Origin: an uncultured Opitutia bacterium
GTDB lineage: Bacteria; Verrucomicrobiota; Verrucomicrobiia; Opitutales; UBA953
Assembly: GCA_903919185.1 (NCBI GenBank)
Contig: CAIXHF010000032.1
Span: 1-51,450 of the forward strand
Direction: 5' to 3'
Length of the DNA stretch: 51,450 bases
This document shows positions 33,476 to 43,669 of the stretch, piece after piece (the stretch's first letter is position 1; each line of letters begins with the position of its first letter). The position numbers and the translations under genes were made by a program. The notes beneath the pieces were generated by a model. The model had not been told where the DNA came from. It saw nothing but the letters and a program-made list of their open reading frames with translations, and searched no databases.

Positions 33476-34459
33476 TTATTCGGCGTTGTAGTACTTCAGG
33501 GAAGCGCGGCCTTCGGCAGCCACGTCCGCGGGGAGCGGGTAGTAGCCATCCTTGACCGTGATCTCTTGGCCCTGCTTCGAGAGCACGAAGGTGATGAACT
33601 GGCTGCTGAGCTTGTCCATGTCCTTACCCGGAGCCTTGTTCACGTAGACGTACAGGTAACGAGCGAGGGGGTAGGTGCCGTTGAGGCAGTTTTCGTAGCT
33701 CGGGGCGATGAAGGGGCTGCCTTCGCTGGCGGCAAGAGGCAAGGCGATGACGCCCGAGGTTTTGTAGCCGATACCGGAATAACCGACGGCGGCAAGGTCA
33801 GCCGAAACGCCCTGCACGACGGAGGAGGAACCAGGCTGCTCCTTGACCGAGCTCTTGTAGTCGCCGTTCTTCAGGGCGTTCTCCTTGAAGAAGCCGTAGG
33901 TTCCGGAAGCCGAGTTGCGGCCGAAGACCGAAACAGTCTTGCCCGCGAGGGCGCCGGTCGCGCCGACGTCACCCCAGGTGGCGACATCTTGGCCACCGCG
34001 CTTGCGCGTCGAAGAGAAGACACCGTCCACCTGCGTCAGGGTGAGGCCCTTGATCGGGTTGTCCTTATGGACGAAGATGGCGAGGGCGTCGATGGCAACG
34101 GCGACCTTGGTCGGCTTGTAGCCAAACTTACCGGCGAAACCAGCAACTTCGCTGGACTTCATCTCGCGGCTCATCGGCCCGAGCTGCGCAGCACCCGAAG
34201 TGATCGCGGGCGGAGCAGTACCCGAACCCTTACCTTCGACCTGCACGTTAACGTTAGGGTACTTGGCCTTGAAGCCTTCGGCCCAGAAGGTCATCAGGTT
34301 GTTGAGCGTATCGGAACCCACCGAGTTCAGATTGCCGGAGACACCAGCAGCCACGGCGTAGTCGGGAAGCTTAGCGTCAACCATCGAGTTGGACTGCTGG
34401 GCAGAGGCGGCGGAAGCCGCGAAAGCCAGGAAGGCGAGGGATTTGAGGGAGGTGTTCAT
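33476..34459 (-). CDS. pstS: Phosphate-binding protein PstS
   Basis: PstS captures phosphate in the periplasm and hands it to PstCAB. The 327-residue protein has a signal peptide (1-20, [14 protein letters not shown]), the loop [17 protein letters not shown] (about 47-63), the [24 protein letters not shown] segment (about 76-99) that contacts phosphate, and [11 protein letters not shown] (about 182-192). It is the first gene of the operon, and a Pho box lies 34 bases before the start. The ATG has no Shine-Dalgarno sequence. Confidence 0.95.
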   Translation of the reverse strand: MNTSLKSLAFLAFAASAASAQQSNSMVDAKLPDYAVAAGVSGNLNSVGSDTLNNLMTFWAEGFKAKYPNVNVQVEGKGSGTAPPAITSGAAQLGPMSREMKSSEVAGFAGKFGYKPTKVAVAIDALAIFVHKDNPIKGLTLTQVDGVFSSTRKRGGQDVATWGDVGATGALAGKTVSVFGRNSASGTYGFFKENALKNGDYKSSVKEQPGSSSVVQGVSADLAAVGYSGIGYKTSGVIALPLAASEGSPFIAPSYENCLNGTYPLARYLYVYVNKAPGKDMDKLSSQFITFVLSKQGQEITVKDGYYPLPADVAAEGRASLKYYNAE

Positions 34460-34492
34460 GTTTGGTGAGCACAGGCATCATCCCACACGATT

Positions 34493-34510
34493 GTTACAGT
34501 CTCGTGTCAG
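34493..34510 (-). promoter_or_regulatory. Pho box upstream of pstS
   Basis: On the minus strand, CTGACAC-GAGA-CTGTAAC is two 7-base half-sites separated by 4 bases, close to the PhoB consensus (CTGTCAT, 4 bases, CTGTMAC); the second half-site is an exact match. Regulation by a PhoB-type activator under phosphate limitation is inferred. Confidence 0.75.
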
Positions 34511-34554
34511 ACGGGTGTTTGTTCGGCAATACACCCCCAGACGGAGAACTGAGC

Positions 34555-35439
34555 CTAAGGTGTCTTCAAAAACTCGGAAATCAGGGCATTTGACCTATTT
34601 TCGGCCTGTTCGAGTGGTAAACCGACCGGCAAACCAGGCCGTTTATGTCCAGTTTTGGTCAACCAGGCGTTCCGGAGAAGCGTCATGCTTTGGGCCAGCG
34701 GCTTGCCCTTGATGGGGTCGGCGAAAACCGCTTGTACGTTCCACTTCATCATCGGTGCTAAACCTTCCCACGTGGCTTGGGCCAGCATGAGATGGCCTTC
34801 GTCACCGGGATGAATGCTATCCCTTGCGAAAATAAATTTGGGATCGGACTTCTTCGCTGCCGCGCAGGCCGCGAGTACCTGGGTACGCACGTCGATAACT
34901 TGCCAATTGTAGCGACGCTGCTGCACCAGCCACAAAGAATACGTAGCCATCACTTGATCGTAAGCGGCCGCATCCGCAGGCTTATCGACACCGTAGGGTG
35001 GTGGCGTCAGTACCACGACCTTAGCGCCCGCTTTCAGGCAATCGGCACGCACGCTCGTTAAACCATCGCGATAGGCCTTGAAGCGTGCATCGTCGAGCGG
35101 CTGGAAGATTCCATCGTTAATCCCGTAACTAATAATCACGAGCGTTGGCTTGTAAGCCGTAAGCACGCGCCCAAGGCGTTCATGGACATCAGGCCGCACG
35201 AAGCTACCACCAGCGTGGCCGGGCTCGGATAGCCCTGAAGCGGTTTCGCTCGGCACGGCCATATTGACAATCGGAATACGGGCCAAGCCACGCTGGGCAC
35301 GCATAGCGGACTCCACATGAACAACCCAGCGGCCATCGTAGGTGATGCTGTCGCCGAGAAAAAGCACCCGGGGCTCCTCTTGGTCGGCGCGCACGACGAC
35401 CAGACCCAACCAGCACCAGCTTAACAACAAACGAAGCAT
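34555..35439 (-). CDS. Secreted SGNH/GDSL hydrolase
   Basis: The 294-residue protein has a signal peptide (1-18) and an SGNH hydrolase domain: block I LFLGDSITYDG with the nucleophile Ser31, block II Gly region, block III SYGIND (Gly/Asn about 101-105) and block V DSIHPGDEGH with the catalytic Asp/His (about D212 and H215). These enzymes remove acyl groups from carbohydrates or lipids; a carbohydrate esterase is the likely role among the secreted glycan enzymes of this window. The C-terminal 70 residues are helical and lack known motifs. It is divergent from uvrA. Confidence 0.86.
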   Translation of the reverse strand: MLRLLLSWCWLGLVVVRADQEEPRVLFLGDSITYDGRWVVHVESAMRAQRGLARIPIVNMAVPSETASGLSEPGHAGGSFVRPDVHERLGRVLTAYKPTLVIISYGINDGIFQPLDDARFKAYRDGLTSVRADCLKAGAKVVVLTPPPYGVDKPADAAAYDQVMATYSLWLVQQRRYNWQVIDVRTQVLAACAAAKKSDPKFIFARDSIHPGDEGHLMLAQATWEGLAPMMKWNVQAVFADPIKGKPLAQSMTLLRNAWLTKTGHKRPGLPVGLPLEQAENRSNALISEFLKTP

Positions 35440-35541
35440 GCCTGTAAACTGGCAGGTCGCCGACGGAGGGGAAAGGGGAAAAGGGAAGAGTTATTAACGG
35501 ACAGACGAAACGCATCTTCACGCTTCTCCCCGAGGGCAAGC

Positions 35542-38385
35542 TTGGCATTATCCCCTACCCTGAGCTCCCCCATCCACATCAAAGGCGCCCGCACCCACAA
35601 CCTGAAGGACGTGGAACTGACCATTCCGCGTCATCAGCTGACGGTGATCACTGGGGTCAGCGGCTCGGGTAAGTCCTCGCTCGCGTTCGATACGCTGCAT
35701 GCCGAGGGCTCTCGCCAGTACCTCGAGTCGCTCTCCGCCAAAGCCCGTGGACTCCTGGAATCAGTCTCCCGCCCAGACGTCGACTTCATCCGTGGGCTTT
35801 CTCCTGTCGTCGCCATCGCGCAACGCACCGGCGGGAATACCAACCCCCGTTCGACGGTCGCCACGTTGACGGAAATCGCCGATCATGCTCGGCCTCTCTG
35901 GATCTTGGCGGGGGAACGCACCTGTCTTAAGGACGGGCACCCTGTCCGCCGGCGCTCCCTCGACGATAACCTCAAGTCCCTCGAAGCCATCGCCGCTGGC
36001 ACGCGGCTGATGGTCATCGCCCCGGTGGCGAAGGACAAGCCGTCGATCCTCCTCGAAGCGGCCGCTGACCTCGGCCGCCGAGGCTTCACCCGCCTGCGCG
36101 TCGAGGGTAAGGTCGTCACGTTAGAGGAAGCCGAGGGTGTGCTCAAGGGGCGCGAGGCGCTCACGCTGGAAGTCGTCGTCGACCGTATCGTGGCGGGCCC
36201 TGATCAGCGAAGCCGTTTGGCTGACTCCTTGGAGTTAGCCTTCCGCGAAGGCCGGCACCGCGCGCTCGTCTTGGCCGAAACCGCCGGCGGTCTTTGGCAG
36301 GAGCACCCACTCTCCCTCCATCTCGCCTGCGAACATTGCGGCGAGACCTACGAGCCCCTGAATCCACGGACACTTTCACATAACCACCCGAGTGGCGCGT
36401 GTCCTGATTGCGGCGGCCTCGGCCGGCAACTCCGGTTTCAAGAAGGCCTCGCGATCCTCGATGAATCGCTCTCGATCAACGACGGCGTCATCAAGCCCTG
36501 GAAGTGCGGTACGCGTAAGGTACTCATCCGCCGTAACGCCATCACGCGCGCGCTGTCTGAGCAGATTCCATTCGACTTAAAAAAACCCTGGAAGGACCTC
36601 CCCGCGACCACGCGCTCGATCCTGCTGCACGGCGACCCTAAGCGCACCTACTTACTCCCGCCAGTGAAGGGCCGGAAGCCCATCGAGACTTTCTGGAATG
36701 GTATGTTCGCTGAACTCGAGCAGGCCTTCCGCACCACGACGGGTGAATCGCTCCGTCAGCGTCTCCTGCATTTTCAAGCGGGCTCGATCTGTAGCGGTTG
36801 CCAAGGGAAGCGCCTGGCGCCGGTAGCGCTTTCCCTTCGCCTCGCCAGCCTAAATATGGCCGACTTCTTAGCACTCACGATTCCGGAATCGTTAGCCTTC
36901 ACAAAAGCCTTGGCGACCCACCCAGCCGTGATGCCAGCGGAAGAAGCCAGACGCGGACTCGAACAACGGCTGAACTTCCTCAACGAGGCTGGGCTGACTT
37001 ACCTGACCCTTGACCGCGAAGTTGGGTCGCTTTCGGGCGGCGAAGCCCAACGTGTCCGCTTGGCCACGCAACTCGGGCTCGGGCTCGTCGGCGTCACGTA
37101 TGTCTTAGACGAACCGAGTATCGGGCTTCATCCGTCGGACCACGGACGACTCATCGGCTCGCTCAAGAGCCTCCGCGACCTCGGCAATACGCTCGTCGTG
37201 GTTGAGCACGACCGCGATATGATGCTCGCCGCCGATCATCTGGTCGAGATGGGCCCGGGCGCGGGCGTGCAAGGCGGCCAAGTCATCTTCACCGGCACAC
37301 CCAACGACTGCCGCCAACACGCCACGTCACGGACAGGGGCCTATCTCTCCGGCCGGGCCACCTTGGGTGGGCTCATCAAGAAGAAACCCGTCGGCAAGAC
37401 CCAGCTCGTCATCAAGGGCGCGACGGAGAATAACCTGAAAGACATCACGGCACGTTTCCCGATTGGCAACCTCACGGCGGTCTGTGGTGTCTCTGGCTCT
37501 GGTAAAAGCACTTTGGCCATCGACATCCTTGCGGCCGTGGCCGCCCGCAAAATTAATGGCGCTAAGCTTGTACCCGGTAGACACGCCGGCATCGAAGGCC
37601 TCGAAAAGATTGTCGCATTCACTTCCGTCGACCAGGAGCCCATTGGTCGCAGCCCGCGCTCCAACCCAGCCACATTCACGGGTATCATGGACCTACTGCG
37701 CGACCTGTGGTCCGCGCTCCCGCTGGCGAAGGTCCGCGGTTATGGCCCAGGGCGCTTCAGCTTCAACGTGCGCGGCGGACGTTGCGAAACCTGCGCGGGC
37801 GAAGGGTCGGTGGCACTCGACATGCAGTTCCTCGGGGAAACGTTCGTCGATTGCCCGAGCTGTGCGGGACGGCGCTTTAACCGCGAAACGCTCGAAGTAC
37901 GCTTCAAAGGGTTGAGCATTGCGGAAGCCCTGCACCTGACCGTCACCGAGGCGGGGGAAATCTTCAAAGCCCAGCCCCGTTTAGCCGAAAAGCTTCGTAC
38001 CTTGGAAGAAGTCGGGCTCGGCTACCTCAAGCTCGGCCAAGCCGCCAACACCCTCTCGGGCGGCGAAGCGCAGCGCTTAAAGTTGGCCTCGGAACTCTCC
38101 CGACGCGATCACTCGGGACGCCTCTACGTCTTGGATGAACCCACGACCGGACTCCACTGGGACGACATCGCTAAACTCTTAAAACTCCTCGAACGTCTGC
38201 GTGACGCTGGGGCGACCCTCATCGTCATCGAACACCACGCGGACGTCATCATGGCCGCCGACTGGGTGCTCGAGTTAGGACCGGTCGGTGGCGCGAAGGG
38301 CGGCGAGCTCGTCTACGAAGGCGAGCCGGCTGGCCTTCTGCGCTGTAAAGGCTCGCCCACCGGACAGGCCATCCAGCCGGTCTGA
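35542..38385 (+). CDS. uvrA: Excinuclease ABC subunit A
   Basis: UvrA is the damage-sensing ATPase of nucleotide excision repair. The 947-residue protein has two ABC modules: Walker A GVSGSGKSSLAFDTL (about 38-52) and GVSGSGKSTLAIDIL (about 650-664), two LSGGEAQRxxLAxxL signatures (about 499 and 840), the zinc modules CEHCG...CPDCGG (about 262-292), and CETCAG...CPSCAG (about 745-775), and the PRSTVATLTEI and PRSNPATFTGI motifs. There is no ATG near the beginning; a TTG at 35542 preceded 5 bases upstream by GAGGG (35532-35536) is the best start. Its length is that of ordinary UvrA. The window does not show whether it is a second copy. Confidence 0.94.
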   Translation: MALSPTLSSPIHIKGARTHNLKDVELTIPRHQLTVITGVSGSGKSSLAFDTLHAEGSRQYLESLSAKARGLLESVSRPDVDFIRGLSPVVAIAQRTGGNTNPRSTVATLTEIADHARPLWILAGERTCLKDGHPVRRRSLDDNLKSLEAIAAGTRLMVIAPVAKDKPSILLEAAADLGRRGFTRLRVEGKVVTLEEAEGVLKGREALTLEVVVDRIVAGPDQRSRLADSLELAFREGRHRALVLAETAGGLWQEHPLSLHLACEHCGETYEPLNPRTLSHNHPSGACPDCGGLGRQLRFQEGLAILDESLSINDGVIKPWKCGTRKVLIRRNAITRALSEQIPFDLKKPWKDLPATTRSILLHGDPKRTYLLPPVKGRKPIETFWNGMFAELEQAFRTTTGESLRQRLLHFQAGSICSGCQGKRLAPVALSLRLASLNMADFLALTIPESLAFTKALATHPAVMPAEEARRGLEQRLNFLNEAGLTYLTLDREVGSLSGGEAQRVRLATQLGLGLVGVTYVLDEPSIGLHPSDHGRLIGSLKSLRDLGNTLVVVEHDRDMMLAADHLVEMGPGAGVQGGQVIFTGTPNDCRQHATSRTGAYLSGRATLGGLIKKKPVGKTQLVIKGATENNLKDITARFPIGNLTAVCGVSGSGKSTLAIDILAAVAARKINGAKLVPGRHAGIEGLEKIVAFTSVDQEPIGRSPRSNPATFTGIMDLLRDLWSALPLAKVRGYGPGRFSFNVRGGRCETCAGEGSVALDMQFLGETFVDCPSCAGRRFNRETLEVRFKGLSIAEALHLTVTEAGEIFKAQPRLAEKLRTLEEVGLGYLKLGQAANTLSGGEAQRLKLASELSRRDHSGRLYVLDEPTTGLHWDDIAKLLKLLERLRDAGATLIVIEHHADVIMAADWVLELGPVGGAKGGELVYEGEPAGLLRCKGSPTGQAIQPV

Positions 38386-38387
38386 AA

Positions 38388-39254
38388 TCAGCCACCCGTC
38401 GGGGACGGATTTGTTTGGGCCTGGCGCTCGAGTATCTCCTGGGTAACTTTTTGTACGACCTGTTCGGATGGAGCCGGCGCAGGCTGATTCGTAAAGGATG
38501 CACCGGCACTCGGGGCGGGCGGAGCGATGGGTGACGCCTTAGGGGCCAACTGCGGAACGGTATCTGTTGACGGATCGAAGACCACGCTCTTGCGGCGCAC
38601 TTCCACCTCTCCGGTTTCCATCTTAAGTTTCTCCAACACGACTTGGGCAGGCGTAGCTAGATCGGAAGTGATCAGCAGCTTATTATTTGCCTCCACGCTG
38701 AGTGGCTTTCCCTTGCCGATCGGCGTGAACTTCAAAGACCCGGCCAAGACCAAGGTCTGCGCCACCAACTCTCCATTGGAGGCACGCTCGAAACTCAACT
38801 CATAGACCCCTTCACGACCTAAGTCAGAACGACCTTGTGGCGTGCGGACCGAGACCAACGAACGTGCTTGGAGCGGCGGACAAACGACCGTCACCCGCCC
38901 TGCGCCGAGCACCAAGTCGACGAGCGAGCCATCATCGGGAAGTTCACCGACCTCACGACGACGACCGGGGAGCGGCATCTTGACCTGACGAAACATGGAT
39001 AGACGCAGCCTGGTACCCGGCGCCACGAGCACCTTGACGCCGTTAGAAAATATGAGCTCAGCAGCGCCATCGCTAGGGGTCGCGAGTTCGTCATCCTCAC
39101 GAATGGCGTCCCCGGCCGTGAGGGGACGGGTTACTTGATCAAAGGTCGACTTCGCCGTGATAGCTCCTTTAAGGCCAGCCAGCTCCACTTGCCCACGGAG
39201 AAGTTCGGCCCGAGCGAGAACGACGGAGAATAATAACAAGATGAACGGTTTCAT
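38388..39254 (-). CDS. Secreted FecR-domain-like protein
   Basis: A 288-residue exported protein: signal peptide (1-17, FILLLFSVVLARA), then a FecR-type beta domain (about 20-165; LRGQVELAGLKGAIT, PLTAGDAIREDDELATPSDGAAELIFSNGVKVLVAPGTRLRL), and a Pro/Ala-rich C-terminal tail. FecR-type domains outside Fec systems are common in Verrucomicrobia as periplasmic proteins of unknown role. A TTG three codons upstream is possible, but the ATG at 39254 begins the signal peptide. It converges on uvrA with only 2 bases between the stops. No sigma factor or TonB receptor gene is adjacent. Confidence 0.65.
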   Translation of the reverse strand: MKPFILLLFSVVLARAELLRGQVELAGLKGAITAKSTFDQVTRPLTAGDAIREDDELATPSDGAAELIFSNGVKVLVAPGTRLRLSMFRQVKMPLPGRRREVGELPDDGSLVDLVLGAGRVTVVCPPLQARSLVSVRTPQGRSDLGREGVYELSFERASNGELVAQTLVLAGSLKFTPIGKGKPLSVEANNKLLITSDLATPAQVVLEKLKMETGEVEVRRKSVVFDPSTDTVPQLAPKASPIAPPAPSAGASFTNQPAPAPSEQVVQKVTQEILERQAQTNPSPTGG

Positions 39255-39338
39255 ACTCGCCAAGCCTTGGAACCATTGCCCAAGCGTCCACCGCGTTATA
39301 GTGGTGTCTATTACCTAAATAAAACTAAGGCGTTACAC

Positions 39339-39812
39339 CTAGGCCAAAGACGCTTGTAGCAAGGCTGCACAGGCGGAGAGCTCCGCGGATTCCGTTTCGG
39401 AAAACTCGTAGGGAGACATCTTGCCGATGCCGAGAACGCCCACCACTTTCCCCTCGGGAGTGATAATCGGCACGGCGAGTGCGCCTTGGACGTTGGTCTT
39501 TCGCGCATCCGGCTTCGCCACGCCACCGAGGTCTTCCTGCAGGTTACATAGTTGGACCGCTTCCTTGCGCTGGGCGGCGCAGCCAGCGATGCCCTTACCG
39601 AACGGGATGTTGTCGATCTTGGGCAACAGCATCGGCAGGACCTGCGGGGGGATACCTTGGTGCGCGATCAACATCAGTAGACCCGTCGTGGGGTCGGTGC
39701 GGTGAATCGTCCCCGTGACGCAGCCGAAGTTCTGAAGCACCTGGGCGAGCACGGCATTCCAATCGGGTTGGGCCGTCAGGAGAGCGGGAAGACCTTGCGT
39801 GGGATTTGCCAT
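39339..39812 (-). CDS. GAF-domain protein
   Basis: The 157-residue protein is a single GAF domain: WNAVLAQVLQNFGCVTGTIHRTDPTTGLLMLIAHQGIP (about 18-55), FGKGIAGCAAQRKEAVQLCNL (about 71-91) and ALAVPIITPEGKVVGVLGIG (about 111-130). Stand-alone GAF proteins bind small ligands or sense redox state, including free methionine-R-sulfoxide reductases. Cysteines C31, C78 and C90 are present but do not clearly match that enzyme. It ends 6 bases into the gap ahead of cca on the same strand, so it likely follows cca on one transcript. Confidence 0.82.
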   Translation of the reverse strand: MANPTQGLPALLTAQPDWNAVLAQVLQNFGCVTGTIHRTDPTTGLLMLIAHQGIPPQVLPMLLPKIDNIPFGKGIAGCAAQRKEAVQLCNLQEDLGGVAKPDARKTNVQGALAVPIITPEGKVVGVLGIGKMSPYEFSETESAELSACAALLQASLA

Positions 39813-39818
39813 AAAACG

Positions 39819-41216
39819 TTAGACCGCCCGGCGGGCCATGCGTTCCTGAAGCCAGACGAGGCCGGTAGCCTCGTCGGTGAACACCCCATCCATTTGAGCC
39901 TCAAAGGCCTCATCGAGCACTTCGGAGAACCATCCAGCCGGCTTATACCCAGAAGCGATGAGGTGCCGCCCCAGGAGGATGCGTTTGGGCATCGAGTCCT
40001 GAATATTGAGCTGAGCGGCCATCGCCAGCAGCCACACGCCTTGCGGCGAAGGCTCGTGACGCCATTCTTGGTTGCGGCCCTTACGGTCAGCGGAGTCAAC
40101 GCGGACGAGGCGGTCGATCCGTCCAACCTTATTCGCCAAACGGCGAACGGCGCCCTCGCCGGCCTGCGCCTTGTGGAGTTCGTGCGGCTGGGCGTGCCAG
40201 CGCACAAGCGGTAACACCGCCTCGATTAATTTTACTTCTCGGGTGAGCTGGGCGAGGAAGGCTTCGGCGAGTGGCACACTGGCGGCTTCATGGCCGTAGG
40301 CATGCCAGCGATCATCCGCTTCCTTCTTGGTCGTCGTCGCTTTACCCAAGTCATGGAGGAGCACGGCCAAGCCGACGATGAGGTCTTCCTCGTCATTGCC
40401 GGTGCGCTCAGCGGCGAAAGCATCCAAGCACAGGTAGGTATGCGTCCAGACGCAGCCTTCGGGATGCCAGGCGGGGTCCTGCGGTACATCGACGGTGGCC
40501 TGCAGTCCCGGATAGAAACGCAGCCAGCCACAATCCTGAAGGAACTTTAGTCCGAGCGACGGCTGGCGACCACGCAGCAGGAGCTTCTTCCACTCCTCCA
40601 TCAAGCGTTCGGGCGGGAGGCCCTCCTGCTTTAGGCCGCGGCATAATTCGATTGTTTCGGGTGCGACTGCGAAGCCAAAGCGAGCTGCGAACTGCATTGC
40701 CCGCAGGACGCGCAGTGGGTCTTCGGAAAACTTCGCGGAGACGTGACGGAACACTTTCTGCTGCAGGTCGGCCACGCCGCCCCAAGGGTCAATCAGCTCG
40801 CCGGTCGCTGGGTCCCAGAGGATAGCATTCGCCGTGAAATCGCGCCGTTCCGCTGCATCCTTCGGCGTCATCGTCGGGTCGGCCTGGACGTCGAAATCCG
40901 TGTGCTTAGCTCCGGTCCGATTCTCGCGGCGTGGAACGGAGACATCGATGGGATGATCTTTTACTTTGGTTACGCCGAAAGCGGCCCCGACCGTCACGAT
41001 GCCGAAGCGGCGGCGCAAAGCGGTCTCCACTTGGCGCGTGCCCAGGCCAAAGACCTCGATGTCGATCTCGCCGATGGGCAACCCCAAGAGGGCATCGCGC
41101 ACGCAGCCGCCGACGAGTAAGGGCCGACCGCCAGCCGCACGCAGCAACGCACAGACCTCGGCGACGGGCGCATGCGCACCCGTTAGGTCGATCAAGTTGG
41201 GCTGAGCGGCGGACAC
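39819..41216 (-). CDS. cca: CCA tRNA nucleotidyltransferase / poly(A) polymerase family with HD domain
   Basis: The enzyme adds or repairs the 3' CCA of tRNAs. The 465-residue protein has the nucleotidyltransferase head ([25 protein letters not shown], about 33-57, with the DxD-type acidic pair), the [24 protein letters not shown] motif (about 123-146), the [18 protein letters not shown] segment (about 163-180), and a C-terminal HD-type domain (about 255-340, [14 protein letters not shown]). It could act as poly(A) polymerase, but the tRNA-Val in this window lacks an encoded CCA, so a CCA-adding activity is required somewhere. A GAF protein gene follows. Confidence 0.9.
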   Translation of the reverse strand: MSAAQPNLIDLTGAHAPVAEVCALLRAAGGRPLLVGGCVRDALLGLPIGEIDIEVFGLGTRQVETALRRRFGIVTVGAAFGVTKVKDHPIDVSVPRRENRTGAKHTDFDVQADPTMTPKDAAERRDFTANAILWDPATGELIDPWGGVADLQQKVFRHVSAKFSEDPLRVLRAMQFAARFGFAVAPETIELCRGLKQEGLPPERLMEEWKKLLLRGRQPSLGLKFLQDCGWLRFYPGLQATVDVPQDPAWHPEGCVWTHTYLCLDAFAAERTGNDEEDLIVGLAVLLHDLGKATTTKKEADDRWHAYGHEAASVPLAEAFLAQLTREVKLIEAVLPLVRWHAQPHELHKAQAGEGAVRRLANKVGRIDRLVRVDSADRKGRNQEWRHEPSPQGVWLLAMAAQLNIQDSMPKRILLGRHLIASGYKPAGWFSEVLDEAFEAQMDGVFTDEATGLVWLQERMARRAV

Positions 41217-41263
41217 AGCCCCACCCTACCCGCCGAGACGGGGGAGGCGAGCGGTTTTCGGAC

Positions 41264-41599
41264 TCAGAGGTTGGTTGTGAAACCTTCCTTGAGCAGCCAA
41301 GCCTTGGCCGTCTCGCGACGGTCGCCCTGGAGAACGATCTCACGGGCCTCGAGGGCGCCGCCGGTGCCGAGCGCGCGCTTCATTTCCTTAAGCAACGCCT
41401 CGCGCATACGGTTCTCCTGAGATTCCAACCAAAGCCCCTTGAGGATGGTCACTTCCTTGCCCCCGCGCCCAGTGCGCTCATATTGCAAAATGATTTTTCC
41501 GAGCTTGGGCTTGGCCTTAGCGGCGGGCACGAGCGGCTTCGGTGGTGGTCCGGGCGGTAAGCCCGACGGGTCGAGCTTCTCAAAAGGGTTCTCGTTCAT
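41264..41599 (-). CDS. SUI1/YciH-family translation factor
   Basis: The 111-residue protein has a Pro-rich N-terminus (about 10-35) and an SUI1 domain (about 36-111; TGRGGKEVTILKGLWLE then RMREALLKEMKRALGTGG and LQGDRRETAKAWLLKEGF). It is the bacterial relative of eIF1 (E. coli YciH), which influences initiation-codon choice. It overlaps the upstream small gene by 4 bases (ATGA), and its stop is 47 bases ahead of the cca start on the same strand. Confidence 0.88.
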   Translation of the reverse strand: MNENPFEKLDPSGLPPGPPPKPLVPAAKAKPKLGKIILQYERTGRGGKEVTILKGLWLESQENRMREALLKEMKRALGTGGALEAREIVLQGDRRETAKAWLLKEGFTTNL

Positions 41600-41832
41600 G
41601 CGCCACGTCCGCAGGTGCCGGCCCCCGGAGTGCCACCGTTTAAAAAAGCTAAGGCCTTCTCATAGGAACGCCGACGCAGGTAATGGTCCAAGTCGCCAGA
41701 CAGGCCCGAATTAGCCTGCGAAACCTCGCTATCGAGCACCTTTAATGACTCCAAAAGGGCCTCTTTCCCGACCCCCGGAGAAGTCAAGGCCTCGAGGGCC
41801 TGGCGGATACGTTGGATGCGGACGGGGTCCAT
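41596..41832 (-). CDS. Small helical protein of unknown function
   Basis: A 78-residue protein that I do not recognise. It begins MDPVRIQRIRQALEALTSPG and is helical throughout to RRSYEKALAFLNGG; the tail is Gly-rich with one Cys. It overlaps the SUI1 gene by 4 bases, so translation is likely coupled, and it might help that protein or the ribosome. Its 5' end is 100 bases from the divergent tRNA-Val gene. Confidence 0.6.
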   Translation of the reverse strand: MDPVRIQRIRQALEALTSPGVGKEALLESLKVLDSEVSQANSGLSGDLDHYLRRRSYEKALAFLNGGTPGAGTCGRGA

Positions 41833-41890
41833 GGTTCCGATTATGAAGGCTTTCGGCCCCCAGGGGCAAGCATCGGGGCGGTTTTCATAG

Positions 41891-41920
41891 TGGACAAAAG
41901 GCGGGGGGCTTCCCTATACC
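41891..41920 (+). promoter_or_regulatory. Promoter of tRNA-Val (and probably ilvN-ilvC)
   Basis: TGGACA (41891-41896) and TATACC (41915-41920) lie 18 bases apart, ending 12 bases before the mature 5' end of the tRNA. No other promoter is visible between here and ilvN. Confidence 0.6.
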
Positions 41921-41932
41921 CAACCCTCCATC

Positions 41933-42006
41933 GGATGGATAGCTCAGTTGGTTAGAGCGTCTGCTTTACACGCAGAATGTCGTGGGTTCGAGTCCCTCTC
42001 CGTCCA
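41933..42006 (+). tRNA. tRNA-Val (anticodon TAC)
   Basis: A 74-base cloverleaf: acceptor arms GGATGGA (41933-41939) and TCCGTCC (41999-42005), a D arm with AGCTCAGTTGGTTAGAGC, the anticodon stem TCTGC/GCAGA around TTTACAC (anticodon TAC), and a T loop of TTCGAGT. The T stem has one non-pairing position. After the discriminator A (42006) the DNA reads CCC, so the terminal CCA is not encoded and must be added. ilvN begins 22 bases downstream. Confidence 0.96.
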
Positions 42007-42028
42007 CCCTTTCACCCTCAACATCGCC

Positions 42029-42541
42029 ATGACGCTCACTAAGAAGAAGCACACGCTCTCCGCCCTCGTCGAAAACAAGTTCGGCGTCCTGGCCCGCGTC
42101 GCTGGGATGCTCTCCGGTCGCGGCTTCAACATCGAGACCCTCAATGTGGGTCCGACGCATGACCCAGCCTTCTCCCGCATCACTGCGACCGTCGTCGCCG
42201 ATGACGCCGCCCTCGACCGCTGCGTCAAGGCCCTCGATAAGCTGATTAATGTCATCACAGTGAACGACTTCTCCCGCGAGGAAGTCGACCACGTCGCCCG
42301 TGAGCTCATCCTCGTCAAGGTGAAGTCCGACAAGAAGACCCGCACCGAGATCCTCGAAATCGCCGGCCTCTTCCGCGCCAAGGTCGTCGACGTCGCCCAC
42401 GACTCGCTCCTCATCGAGTTCACCGGCAACGTGACCAAGATTTCCGCCTTCCTCGATCTCATCGAACCTTTCGGTATCATCGAAACCGCCCGCACCGGCG
42501 CCGTCGCCCTTACCCGCGGCCTCAAGAAGGCCTCCAAATAA
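42029..42541 (+). CDS. ilvN: Acetolactate synthase small (regulatory) subunit
   Basis: IlvN/IlvH binds valine and controls acetolactate synthase, the first common step of valine and leucine synthesis. The 170-residue protein has an N-terminal ACT domain (HTLSALVENKFGVLARVAGMLSGRGFNIETLNVGPTHDP, from about 8) and the C-terminal ALS domain (about 85-165). The frame is open back into the tRNA; the ATG at 42029 is the right start. The catalytic subunit gene ilvB is not adjacent, which is unusual. ilvC follows after 20 bases. It lies 22 bases behind tRNA-Val, with no terminator between them. Confidence 0.95.
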   Translation: MTLTKKKHTLSALVENKFGVLARVAGMLSGRGFNIETLNVGPTHDPAFSRITATVVADDAALDRCVKALDKLINVITVNDFSREEVDHVARELILVKVKSDKKTRTEILEIAGLFRAKVVDVAHDSLLIEFTGNVTKISAFLDLIEPFGIIETARTGAVALTRGLKKASK

Positions 42542-42561
42542 CCCTTTTCCACCCAATACCC

Positions 42562-43599
<1,038 letters not shown>

Positions 43600-43620
43600 G
43601 CGTCGGTCACTCCGCCAAGC

Positions 43621-43653
43621 AAAAGGGCCAGCGTAAGCTGGCCCTTCTTCTTT
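43621..43653. terminator. Terminator after ilvC, probably bidirectional
   Basis: A perfect stem AAGGGCCAGC with GCTGGCCCTT around GTAA, followed by CTTCTTT; it also faces the converging gene that ends at 43670. Confidence 0.88.
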
Positions 43654-43669
43654 GGGGGATGAACCGACC

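Noticed and set aside
33317-34468. 383-codon open frame opposite pstS
   Set aside because: Shadow of pstS, which has a signal peptide and phosphate-binding motifs.
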